Assembly (NCBI GenBank): GCA_002335605.1
Contig: BEDY01000002.1
Coordinates: 1,426,001-1,490,000 of the forward strand
Length of the DNA: 64,000 bases
Direction of reading: 5' to 3'
Source of the DNA: Prillingera fragicola
Lineage: Eukaryota; Basidiomycota; Tremellomycetes; Trichosporonales; Trichosporonaceae
Below are positions 12,145-22,381 of the stretch, one piece after another (the stretch's first letter is position 1; every line of letters begins with the position of its first letter). A program made the translations under genes and the position numbers. Below the pieces are notes generated by a model. It did not search any database. It was given only the letters and a program-made list of their open reading frames with translations, and was not told the DNA's origin.

Positions 12145-13971
12145 TCAATGGCCGTACGAGTGGCCGTGGTTGCCAAAGGCCATATTTTGAATCATTGCGT
12201 CCGACTGTAACGGGTCAGATTGACACTTCAAGGATCGGCGAAACTCACATAGGCAGGAGGGCCCCCGTACGGGCCCTGAGCGGAGGGAGCCTGGTAGCTG
12301 TTCGGCGGGAGGTTGCTAAGCTGCTGGTAGCCGGGCTGGGGAACAGCATGAGTGACAGGAGCAGCTTGCGCGTAAGCGGCATTGGCACTGCGACCCTCGA
12401 CGCGCGCCACTTTGGCCTTCTTTGAGCGCAGCCCGCCGACAACGTCCGACTTGCTCTTAATTAGGCCACTGTTGTCGTAGTATGAGGCATCCTCCTCCTC
12501 CTCCCTGCGATGACCCTTGCGAGCACGGTCATCCACGTAAGTGGAGTTGGCCTCGTCGTACTCCTCGGCGGCGCTGCGCTCGTTGGGGCAGGCGTTGGTA
12601 GGAACACCTTTGAGGTACTGGTAGAACGACTTCATGGTGAGAGTGTTGGATCGGATGTCGACGAGTTTTTTGCGCACGGTGAGACGCATCTTGGAAATCT
12701 CCATCGCGAGACGTCGCATTGTCATATTGTCCATGTGGCGGTAGATGAGCAACGCGATGAAGAAGAATTCTGCAAATTTAGCGACGGCCTGGAGCAGGCT
12801 GTGACTCACCGACAGGGGCAACACGGTTCTCAACGGTTCCAAAGGCCTTGTCATACTGCAGCGTCGCAATGTCAAGCATAATGGACAGCGCCATCTCGAT
12901 CTTGCGCGCAAAGTGCTTCTCAGGCTGGACATTAGTGATGAATCGCACTGGACAGAAGCGCATACCTTGTCCTCGCGTTCCAAGAACCGGCCAATCTTGT
13001 GTGAGCTGGGGTCAACAGTGTTGGTGCCATTGTCCTCGTAAGCCATCAAAACAAATGACGCGATGTTCTGGAATCCACGAGCACGCTTGGTGTCGAATGA
13101 AGGGAGCAGTGAGCCCAAGGTGTCCGGGCCGGTGATGTACTTCTTCTGCAACTCGGTAAACCAATTGGACCACGGACCGGGGCGAGCCTGCAGCTTTTCT
13201 GCTGTAGAGAGAGCCACACCAAGCTGCACACGCTCTGTTTTGAGTCAGCCTCGATCAGACAGACACCATGGTGCTCACGGAAAATGTCGCGCTGCTTCGC
13301 CTCGCTGATGTCGTCGTATTCGACGACCTGCAGAGAAATATTGTCAAACCTGCGCTTGAGGAAGGTGGGCAATGGCTTGCCGCCCTTGCGGCCTGCCGCT
13401 TGAGTGTAGTAGAACTTCTTGCCGTCGGGGGTCTTGTAAGGGATCGTGCCCTCGATAAACTTTTGGACCGACGTGCAGCGCTGCTTGCCGTCGATGCAGA
13501 CGCGCACCTCTTCCCCAGTGTTCTCGTGCTCCTGTACGGCAAAGATAATGGGCGGCACATAATAGTTCTAACTCCCGTTAGCTCGTCGTCGCAGTGCGTG
13601 AGCGCAAGGTGCGTCAGTACTCACGAGGAACAAGGACTGGATAAGGCCGCCCATCTTTGATTCGGGCCAAACAACGTCACGTTGGTATGACGGGTCGAGG
13701 TCGACATTGCCGAGATGAATCAGGTCTTGCATTGTTAGCCACTGCCCCGATCAGACCACTGCCTACTCTCACCATGAAGCTGACGCAGATTGAGAGTCTT
13801 GAACCGCGGTTCCTTAAGGGCGCCTTTGAGGTAGGCTGCAGCCTCCTTGCCCTTTGGTTCGTCCGAGTCCGAGTCGGCGTCCGAACCGATAAGCTCGTCA
13901 TACTCGTCGTCTGAGAGTTCGTCAATGACTGCCGCGACAGTCCCGCGCCTGCGCACACGGTCTGTGACCAT
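12145..13971 (-). CDS. DUF262 domain protein (GmrSD/ParB-like fold)
   Basis: Exons (high to low): 13971-13773, 13725-13625, 13567-13279, 13234-12966, 12924-12810, 12769-12249, 12204-12145; 517 aa. An acidic N-terminal region (about 1-60) precedes a DUF262 domain with the two family motifs: SYQRDVVWP at about residues 79-87 and VCIDGKQRCTSV at about 123-134, followed by IFQRVQLGVALSTAEKLQA. DUF262 is best known from bacterial GmrS-type modification-dependent restriction enzymes and ParB/Srx-fold proteins; fungal homologues exist but have no assigned function. The family's usual DGQQR reads DGKQR here. The second half is helical, ending in a Pro/Gly/Tyr-rich tail. The last intron (12205-12248; GTGAGT, CTGAC, CAG) is perfect in form; without splicing the protein would stop at 12228 with a different tail. 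I saw no second nuclease domain. It is convergent with the EST1/SMG7-like gene (291 bp gap). Confidence 0.8.
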
Positions 13972-14878
13972 CGTGAGTGCTTGGTATGGGAAAGTGCTTG
14001 AGTGGCGGATCAAGGTGGAGGTCGAGGTCGAATGTGGAGGTCTCGTCCAATCATTCGATAGCGCCACAGCCGTCGCCTGAATGGGTTTTGTGGTCGTTCC
14101 TATGCCCTAAACAGCCGGCAGCTGTGGGGAACGAAGCTTCAAGCAGAAGAGGGATGGATGATAGAACAGCAGGTTCAATTGTTGAGTAAAGGAGCAAGAT
14201 GTGTGAGCAGGTGGTTTGATGGTCCTTGGAGACAAGTGGGACAGGATACCACTTGTGAACATGTTCAGGGTAAAAATGTGAAAAGCCCCATTACACCAGC
14301 TTCATTCAGTTCCCCAACAAATTGCAAATCTGTCCTGTTTGGACACCAGGAATGCTTGTGGCACTGAAAGCATCAGCTGATTGACAGTCTGTGGTCAGGT
14401 GATCTGGGTGACCAGCTCCTTTGTCACAAGGCCATACTAGGTTCCATATGCTTAGGTTGCCCATGAACCCTCTTTCTCGGCTATCTAGTCCTACTCTACC
14501 CTCTTGTTTATGGGTGAGGCTTTAATTTGTAAACACAGACATTTACAGCAATGCAGTGCACAGAACCAGACTTAGAAGATTGTCTGGCTTGTCACAACCC
14601 AGCTATGACTAGTCAGCATGGGTGGGCAGGTGTGCAGTGTGTGCAGGAAGTGGGGCTTGCATGAAGGAAACTGCTAAGCTGCTATACTGACTGCCTTGAC
14701 TTTATCGAAATAATTATAATTCTCGGCTAATTTTAAGTCGTCGGTGAAGAGTTGCAATAAATTGCCCGGACAGTAGAATCGAGTGTTCACATTGCTCACA
14801 AATACTATCGATGTACAACGCCGCTGAAGGCGTGGTATGCCTCGTTGCCGTTCTGGCACAACTGAAATACACGCCAGC
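13972..14878. other. Gene-free interval holding the DUF262 promoter and the UPF0662 3' region
   Basis: About 0.9 kb without a supported gene. The part next to 13971 is the promoter side of the DUF262 gene and the part next to 14878 is the 3' end of the UPF0662 gene. Between them lies the CpG-depleted segment listed separately. Confidence 0.5.
14134..14705. mobile_element. CpG-depleted segment, possible relic of a methylated transposon or LTR
   Basis: Read by eye, this 572-bp stretch contains one CG dinucleotide (14478-14479), while flanks and neighbouring genes have one every few bases to tens of bases. TG and CA are correspondingly common and GC content is visibly lower. In Tremellomycetes, CpG methylation is maintained at repeats, and deamination of methylcytosine turns CG into TG/CA, so this is the expected footprint of an old silenced repeat. 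No open frame, terminal repeat pair or target duplication was found. A TGTTGAG at 14180 would suit an LTR end, but no matching 3' end was identified. Mobile-element identity is inference. Confidence 0.4.
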
Positions 14879-16712
14879 TTACTCGTCATCGTCGTCGTCG
14901 TCATCCGACATGCTCTCCTTGAGCATCTCGAGCAGCTCGTGCGCCTCCGACAACTGCGCGTTGAGGATTGCTTGACCTTCGGGGATCGTGCCGTCGTCCG
15001 CGAGGAACTTGCCGTCCTTGCGGAGCTGGTCAATCTGATGCAGTGCAAGGTGATATGGATAGAGGTCACGCGGGCTGTACGGTCCGCCGTACTTGAGCAC
15101 CTCATTGAGACACTTCTTGATCGTCGACAGCTTGTTGGCCTGTGGGTGTGAGCGACTGGCTACGACCACTGCGGATCAGGAACTCACAACTGGCATCAAC
15201 TCCTCTGAGATGGGCTCCGACTCAGACATCAGACGGAAAATGAGACCGTAGCACCTCCTGAGAAGGTAGAGGAGAACCTGGCTCTGTCAGCACGGCAGAC
15301 ATTTTTGTTACGAACGTATTGTCCTTCCGCCTTGTTGCCATCGGCGTCCACAAACTTGCCATCAACGCGCATAGAGTCGATCTCCCGCAGAGACATGGAG
15401 TAGCTGCACCATCAGCTTTGTTTCGCGCCCTCAACTCACTTGTAGAGATCTGTCTCGCGCAAGGTCCAACGGTGAGTCAGAGCTGCGGAGCTGTCAATTC
15501 TGATTACCAGCATTACGAGGTATGGACTCACTGAGCTGCTCAAGTTGCAGCTTCATAGCGTTCAAGCGCTCCCAGATGGGCTTCAGCGGTGGGCTTACGT
15601 CGCTCTCAGCCTCCCGCGCTTTGACGTCTTGCACTATCTCGAAGCACGAGTCAATCAGGCCGCTCAAGAGAGCCTGTCCCTCGGGAACCGACGAGCCTCC
15701 TGGACCAAGGAACTTGCCATCGACGCGCTTGCTGTTCAACGATCAGCTTGTGTTCGGACTGGCGACAAGGTGGACGTACGAGTCAATCTTGCGCAGCTCC
15801 TCCACAATGGGCTTGAATTCGGCCTTGTTGACCTTGGGCTCAGTCGCGAGAGCCATGAGCTGTTTGCGGAGAATCACAAGACGGTTGTGAATCGGCACAA
15901 GCTCAATGGAAAGCACGGACAGTCCCTGCATGAGTTCATCAAGGATGGCCTCTGTGGAGACGTTAGCTTCGTAATTGGCAAGGACAGTCAACGCACCATT
16001 GCCTTCCAACTTCTTCAGCATGTACTTGAGGACGGGTTCCGGATGCCTGCCCTCTTCACGGTCATTCTTGATGATCTGTCGCAGCTCGTTCAAGCGATCG
16101 CGGAAGCCAACAAGGTATGCCTCAGTGTACACGCCAGACTCGTTCATGTGACTGAGGATTTGCTGCACTGTCAGTTACATTGCCGGCTCAAGACTCAAGT
16201 GACTCACCCTCATGCTAGCGATCTGGCAGTAAATGGCGGGACTCTCACGGCTCTTGCCGACTGTCAAGAACATGAGGCTGATAAGAGAGAAGCAGTCTGC
16301 AATGATAGTGTCCACACGGTTGGGTTCGGGTACTGATTTTGGTGTACTACTTGTGGACGACAGCGCCGACTGGGTACTCTCTTCACGGATGGCATTAAGT
16401 CGTGTAACTGGAAATGTCAGCTCTACGTACGCAAGCGGGTGACGCACCTTGCTTGATCATTTGGTTGTAGATGGACATGACATCTTGGGCACGGATGAAC
16501 TTGGTTGTGTCCTGCAGCAACTGGTTAGCTCTTGGCATCGACTGAAGCGGCTCGGGGTCGTTGCTCACTTTCTTCAATGCCGTGAGACGGTTACGGATGT
16601 TGATAAAGGACTCGAGGACAGGCAATTCCTCCTGTGGACAAAAGTCAGTCGGTTCATGCACCTCTCGGTCCGGGGTCCGTGGACGTACCTGAGGCACCAT
16701 GTTGGACGCCAT
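14879..16712 (-). CDS. UPF0662/DUF2408 family protein
   Basis: Exons (high to low): 16712-16689, 16631-16569, 16520-16448, 16407-16208, 16162-15780, 15731-15532, 15482-15440, 15403-15316, 15277-15188, 15139-14879; 474 aa. This is the fungal family that includes S. pombe C30C2.08 (UPF0662), of unknown function. Visible family blocks: SFINIRNRLTALKK near the N terminus, repeated helical segments, then LTHRWTLRETDLY and REIDSMRVDGKFVDADG, and related motifs VDGKFLGPGG...VPEGQALL and KDGKFLADDGTIPEGQAIL, so the chain is built of several similar helical modules. The C terminus is seven Asp plus one Glu in a row. Nine introns lie in 1.8 kb. The first two (57 and 48 nt) are stop-free multiples of three and easily mistaken for coding sequence. 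Intron 8 (15278-15315) has an unusual GTTCGT donor. Upstream in-frame codons reach 16799, so the start is uncertain. Confidence 0.82.
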
Positions 16713-18656
16713 GGTGGAGTGGATATTGGGAGGGTATGAGACTGCTTGGTGCACAGACTGTTGATATTCGTTGAGAAAAGGGCTATGTCTGAAGAGCACT
16801 CAAGGCTGATGTTGCTCGTGATACGTGCGGCCAAATCGAACGTCGTGGATCACCGATGGCCGAGGGTGGACAGGTGCCAGAAGCGGTGGCTAGTGTGTGT
16901 TGCAATGCTTGGGTCGTTATCTAGCGCTGTACTAGATGCTGAGGTGGGAAGACGCAGTATCAGCAGGGAGTGTTGAGCCACACTTGATAACGGTGGTGTG
17001 CTTGTAAGTGCAAGAATCGCAGCGATAATGGAGGAAGTGACCTCTGGAAAGCGGCAACGACTGCGTTGACTTTGACTCTCATGACTCGGTCATGCGTGTG
17101 AGACAAGCTATCTCTATTCGGGCCACCGACAAAAGGGCGACACTGCCCCACCCCCACTTATCCGCGGCGCGTGTCAGGTTGGGCGCCCTCGCGCGCGGCA
17201 AGCAGGCGCCTGCATTGTGCACTGGCGCCAAAGGTATCGGTGATGCTCCGCACTTGGAATATCACTGGTCACTCTGCCGCACGCGCTGCACGGTAGAGAG
17301 CCCAAGCTTGGTGGGAATCTGCCTGCATGCTCTGTGACCTTGGCTGGGGGCCCAGGCCACACACCCCGGGTGTGTCGGGCCGCATTGTCGAGCCTATTAG
17401 AGCATCCGACTATTGTCCTCGATCGCACGCCTGGAAAGGCAAGTGGCCTACCTGCAGTGTATGGGAGCCGCGCCTAATGAGCCAAACACCAAACACGATA
17501 CGTCATTTGGAAACCCTCACTGTGACGAAAAGGTGCGTGAGTGAGTGATGCCGAAATGCCGAGAGTTGTGGCGGATCAAGTCTCCCTGGGACACAGTGCC
17601 ACGTCAATAGGCTAGGAGCTGAGGGCGAGGCGGTTGGTAGGGGCCCAAGGCCAGGAGGGAAAGGGCCGCGGCGCAGGGATGCACTCCTCGGACAGGCCCC
17701 TGCCACCCACCACCACACCCGCCCAGTAACCCACCTTCACTACACTGCCCGCCGCCCGCTTCCTTCATCATCCATTCCTCACCTTTCCTCCTCCATCCAC
17801 GCTTGCATCTATTGCATCCACCACCTCACACCCTCCCTACCCCCCAACCACCGGTAAGTCTGTCCTGTCCACCCATGGCGTCCCCATCGTCGACTTTGAC
17901 TCGCTCCCACGCGTTGCACTTGCCCCAACAATGGCCACGCCGGGTCTCCGGCCCTGGCGCACGCCGCGCGCCCATCACCATCCATTCATCACCTTACGCG
18001 CCGGGTTTTGTTTGAAGCCTTCAGATAATGACGAGGCCGGGGCGCGTCCACAAGGCTCTATGCTATGAGCAGAACCGGGCTCACCACCTTGTCACTTTGG
18101 GCGCGCGTGCGACCATTCCATTTGAGCACCCCTAAACCGAAGAGCCGCGCTGACGTCGCGTTCCCTTTCTCCCGTCCTTATCGCCGTATTCCCACCTTAC
18201 TCCATCATTGAATCGCACCCTCCATTCAACCCGCTCTCTTGCATTTCCGCGCATTCGTACCTGGGGTTTTCATCGTATTTAGAATCCTCCATCACCGTGA
18301 GTTGGCAACTACGCGCGCAACACTGGCCAGGGTTCGGAGCCTCAAGGGCGTGGAAAGCGGCGCCAGCATGGCAGGTGCCCGGCTGCACTGATGCAATAGC
18401 GCATTGGTCGCATCCACCCACTGGCATCGTTACTCTGCCAGAAGGCAGGAAAACCAGTGACGCGTCATTACACTGCAGTTGCTCGCGTGGGAAGCCAGGT
18501 TTCTCTTGGTGCCCGCGGACGCGTTCTTGAGTGCCCCCTCCAGCTAGTGCTGTGCCGCGCAGTGTCCCATTTCGAGTAGTTTAGCGCTGACGCTATCCTT
18601 CTCGCTTTTTTTGCCCTCTTATTCACATTTCTCTCTTGCCATTCCCCGACCTTTAG
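16713..18656. promoter_or_regulatory. Long divergent interval with probable 14-3-3 leader exon and intron
   Basis: No coding gene is supported over 1.9 kb. The right part looks like a transcribed leader: a C/T-rich tract at about 17700-17850, then a strong donor GTAAGT at 17853, and a branch/acceptor reading CCGACCTTTAG that ends exactly before the 14-3-3 ATG at 18657. That gives an 804-nt 5'UTR intron. A second donor (GTGAGT at about 18297) could give a shorter 360-nt version. The left part (16713 to about 17600) presumably holds the UPF0662 promoter. Confidence 0.45.
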
Positions 18657-19571
18657 ATGTCTAACCGTGAGGACTCTGTCTACCTCGCCAAGCTCGCTGA
18701 GCAGGCTGAGCGGTACGAGGGTGAGTCCTATCGACGTGTTGGTGCGACTACAGTGTCTGACGCGCGTGTGCAGAGATGGTCGAGAACATGAAGGCTGTCG
18801 CCTCGTCCGACAAGGAGCTTACCGTCGAGGAGCGCAACCTTCTCTCAGTCGCCTACAAGAACGTTATTGGCGCGCGTCGTGCTTCGTGGCGCATCGTTTC
18901 CTCCATCGAGCAGAAGGAGGAGTCCAAGGGCAACGAGGCCCAGGTCGCCATGATCAAAAGCTACAGGGAGAAGATCGAGGCCGAGCTCGCCAAGATCTGC
19001 AAGGACATCCTTGAAGTTCTCGACAAGCACCTCATCCCCTCGGCTGCCTCGGGCGAGTCGAAGGTCTTCTACCACAAGATGATGGGCGACTACCACCGTT
19101 ACCTCGCCGAGTTCGCCACCGGCGACAAGCGGAAGGACTCTGCCGACAAGTCCCTCGAGGCCTACAAGGCTGCTTCGGACGTTGCCGTCACCGAGCTCCC
19201 CCCGACTCACCCCATCCGTCTGGGTCTTGCCCTCAACTTCTCGGTCTTCTAGTAAGTTTGGCGAGGTTGCTGATACATTTCGCGTGCTAACACGCCCAGC
19301 TACGAGATCCTCAACAGCCCAGACCGTGCTTGCCACCTCGCCAAGCAGGCCTTTGACGACGCCATTGCCGAGCTCGACACCCTGTCCGAGGAGTCTTACA
19401 AGGACTCGACCCTCATCATGCAGCTCCTGCGTGACAACCTCACCCTTTGGACTTCGGACATGCAGGACAACGGTTAGTTGCCAATACTTTGTAATCGATC
19501 AAGCGCTGACGTTATTAGCTGAGGACGTCAAGAAGGACGAGGAGCCTAAGGAGGATGCCCCTGCGGCCTAA
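18657..19571 (+). CDS. BMH1: 14-3-3 protein
   Basis: Phosphoserine/phosphothreonine-binding adaptor that docks on signalling, cell-cycle and metabolic clients, mainly cytosolic, as a dimer. Exons: 18657-18720, 18774-19251, 19300-19472, 19519-19571; 255 aa, the family length. Family signatures: [20 protein letters not shown] at residues 8-27, the box [20 protein letters not shown] at about 42-61, the [15 protein letters not shown] segment, and [27 protein letters not shown] C-terminal helix ending [12 protein letters not shown]. The acidic tail ([16 protein letters not shown]) is normal for fungal members. Introns of 46-53 nt close in phase. Codon choice is strongly biased to C/G third positions, fitting an abundant protein. 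The symbol follows S. cerevisiae; paralogue assignment is not possible from one gene. Confidence 0.96.
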
Positions 19572-21650
19572 GCGAGAGAGTTGAATCGACGAGACCCCGC
19601 AACCCGCATCCTCTTGGGACAACCTCGATCCCCACTGCTTCCTTCGCATTTGTCTCAAGTGGCTCTATGCCCCCTGCCGTTACCCTGTGGTGTTTCCTTT
19701 ATTCGTCGTTTCTCCTCCCCCTTTCCTCAGCCGCCATCGCCCAATGAATATTATTTCAGAGAGCTTCGGCGTGCATTTCTTGCTTAATGAAGATGAGTCG
19801 TGTGAAGCACTGTTCTCCACCGCACGGCAAACTTGTTCTGATGATTGTGCCAACTAACAAAGACCTTGGCCGCATCCTTCCCACCTTTGCCATCGTGTTC
19901 ACGTTTCGGTGGAGGGTAGGTAGTGCAGAACGATGCAGCAGCTAAAGATGCGTTAACGGCTCCGCATTGTCCCCGTCAGTGATATCAGTCACGTTTAAGA
20001 GAACATCTGAGCTCCAGCTGAGGGCAATCACGGCTGCGGTTGAGTTACGAGCAGCCGCAAGGCCGATCAAATATTTCTGGAACGCGCTCTGAGTGCCTCA
20101 TTTCTTAACCGTGCCGACACTTCAGGTCCCAGAGGGCACAGCCAATGTCGAGTCTAGTGTACTACTTGATTTGGATGATCTGGCACATGTAGTCGCAAAT
20201 GATGACATTTGAGCTCAAGCCCTGGACAATGGGTCACGATGTTGAGAGGCAGAGGCAGACGCAGACGCAGAGGCATCGAACAAAGAATGCCACATCCTGG
20301 CAACAGCCCAAGGAAGATTTCGTCGCCCTCCCATCCGCCTGACGTCGCCGCACTCTGAAAGTTTTGAGTACAGTATAGAGTGACCGCAGCGCATCCGCTT
20401 ATTCTGCACGCTAGTACGGTATACGCTATACGCTAGAGTGCATGCCACATGACATGCACCCCACCTCTGACATTCTGACCTTAGTTCCCACATCAATTCC
20501 CAGCGCCTGGTCCACGATGCGGGCGGCATCGTCCCCCGCCCCCGCGTGCCTGCCTGCGCGTCAATCCCCCGCTCACTCCAGCTTGCTTTCTCCCCATCTC
20601 TGCGTTCGGCCACAGTGCCATCTTCAACGCTCAGATGCCATGAGGCCATGGGGCCACGATACTTGCAATCCTCAAGAAGCTCCATGCCTTGCCCTGCATC
20701 TGTACGCTTGCGGCATGCAGCATGCAGAGCTGAACCATTCAGACTCTCTCTCGCCGCACCGTCTGGAGCTCCCAATGGGGTTGGCTCACAGCCGGTGGCC
20801 GGTGGGCTGGGGCTGTTTGGGATCTGATCCACCGGCCAATCAGTGCGCTGCGGACCCCCGGTTCTGTCCATCCCTCTCTCCCTCCCCCCCCTTCCCCCAC
20901 GCCGTTCCAACCTCCCTCTCACCTTTTCCCTTCCCCCTCGTCCCTGTTTTGCTTTACGCGGTGTCATGCCAGGCCGGGCATGCACACAGCGATGCAAGGG
21001 AGGACGGCCTTGCTGCGGCGCAGATGGCATGCCTCGATCAGGAGATCATGCGTCGCCACACGCGGTGCGAATGCACCAATCATGGCGTCACCAATCTGGC
21101 TGGCAGCTGCTAGCCGGCAGTGGTCACAGTCTGGTGGCGCTGTGGCAGTCGTTGTTCAAAAGGGTCACCGATGCACAAAAGCGAACAACTCACGCGCGAT
21201 CACGCGAGTGGCTTCATGGTGTGGGGCCAGAGGAGGCAAGGCAGGTGTGCGGTCGTGTCACACTCTGGTAAACCATAGCGGAAGATGCATCAGTTGCACA
21301 CGGTGAAGAAGATTGATGACTTTGGGGTGGGGGTATGGCTGCGTGGTCACGATCACCTGCCCACCTCAGCCGCGAACAATGTCAGTACTGTATGGACAGA
21401 ATGAACAGCGCATCCACATAGCAGTTGGTTACTTCTTGTCCTTCTTAATTCATTTCTCTTGTTTGACTACTACTACAGTACAGTCCTTCTCACACGACTA
21501 TGGTAACCCCCATCTATGTGGGCAGTATACGCGGCTCTGGCTGCCGACTTTGGGTAGGACTCGTTTACGTATGTTTGGTTTGATTGATGCGAGGATGATG
21601 AGATGTGGTGTGTATGTGCGGCGCATGCACGGGCAATGCACGAGCAAGGC
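19572..21650. other. 2.1-kb gene-free interval
   Basis: Nothing with protein-family similarity was found. The first about 250 bp is the 3'UTR region of the 14-3-3 gene. Other contents are a hexamer repeat (20245-20275), and at about 20830-20945 a CCAAT pentamer followed by a long C/T tract that resembles a fungal promoter but precedes no evident gene. Open frames of 220-270 codons on both strands around 20215-21113 are low-complexity and mutually overlapping, so I did not call them. Confidence 0.5.
20245..20275. repeat. Short hexamer tandem repeat
   Basis: Five imperfect copies of AGAGGC/AGACGC in a row, plus one base. It is a simple minisatellite in the intergenic space. Confidence 0.8.
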
Positions 21651-22381
21651 TTACTGCGCCTACGAGATGGTCAGCAAAGTGCACATGCAAAAAGGTGACA
21701 AGCAAGCCTCCCGATCGCTTGGCGAATCGGGTGGTTTGGGCTCGGCCGAGCACAAGGCAGGATGGCTGTACTTACCGAGAAGCCAGCCTTGCTACGGAGG
21801 GGCGACGTCGAGAGCATGTCACCCGAGGGGGGGCTCTGAGCGATACCGTAAGAGGTACGAGCAATGGACGCGAGGTCGATGCCGTTCTGCTTCATGCCAC
21901 CCTCGCGGTAGCGAAGGGCGGCCGAGCGCTCCTCCTCGGAGGCGTGCGACATACGGCGCTGACCGGGAGCGCCGCGCGACTCGATCGATGAGGTCGAGTC
22001 CGATATCTCCTGACCAGGCTCGACAGAGGTAATCTCGTCGCTGGCCTCGGTCTTGTCCTCGCTGGCATCGTCAAACATGGCAGTCTCGAGCTGGGCATCC
22101 ATGTCGCCCTGGTACTCGAGGTTCTCCTCCTCGTTCAGGGAACCCCAGTTGTGGGGCCCAGCGCCGCCCTTGCGGGTACCCTCGTTCTTGGTCAGACCGC
22201 TACGTGAGTGGCGGTCCTTCATGACGGCAGCAGGCGAGGTGTTGCGCTGCGTGATGGTCAGCAAAACTAGTCGTAGAGCATTTGAGAAAGCCTGGAGCGG
22301 TGCTAGGTGGAGGTTGCACGGGGGTGGTCGCGTGGCGGGCTCCCAGCTCGGTTGCTTGGTACTAACCTCGGTACGAGTCAT
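21651..22381 (-). CDS. Small HABP4/SERBP1-motif protein
   Basis: Exons (high to low): 22381-22367, 22246-21776, 21659-21651; 164 aa. Near the N terminus (about residues 14-42) it has KDRHSRSGL, then TRKGGAGPHNWGS, the pattern of the HABP4/PAI-RBP1 (SERBP1, Stm1-related) family, whose members bind ribosomes and RNA. The rest is acidic and Ser-rich, with a conserved-looking ASEEERSAALRYREGG segment at about residue 105-121 and a Ser/Pro tail; probably disordered. The two introns are 120 and 116 nt, about three times the local norm, and the last coding exon is only Ala-Gln-stop. Both introns have proper branch sites (GCTGACCATC just before the acceptor in each). Without splicing, intron 1 stays open, so the first five residues could be wrong. 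The family assignment rests on one motif; function is inferred. Confidence 0.62.

Noticed and set aside
14180..14705. Definite LTR or transposon annotation for the CpG-poor segment
   Set aside because: No terminal repeat pair, target duplication, primer-binding site or coding relic was found; only composition supports it, so it is kept as a low-confidence possibility.
15743..16168. Separate small genes for the individual minus-strand open frames between 14879 and 16799
   Set aside because: Phase-consistent short introns join all of them into one UPF0662 protein.
20215..21113. Overlapping open frames of 220-270 codons on both strands in the intergenic region after the 14-3-3 gene
   Set aside because: They are built from pyrimidine tracts and a hexamer repeat (giving ASASAS), have no conserved motif and no splice-supported partner exons.
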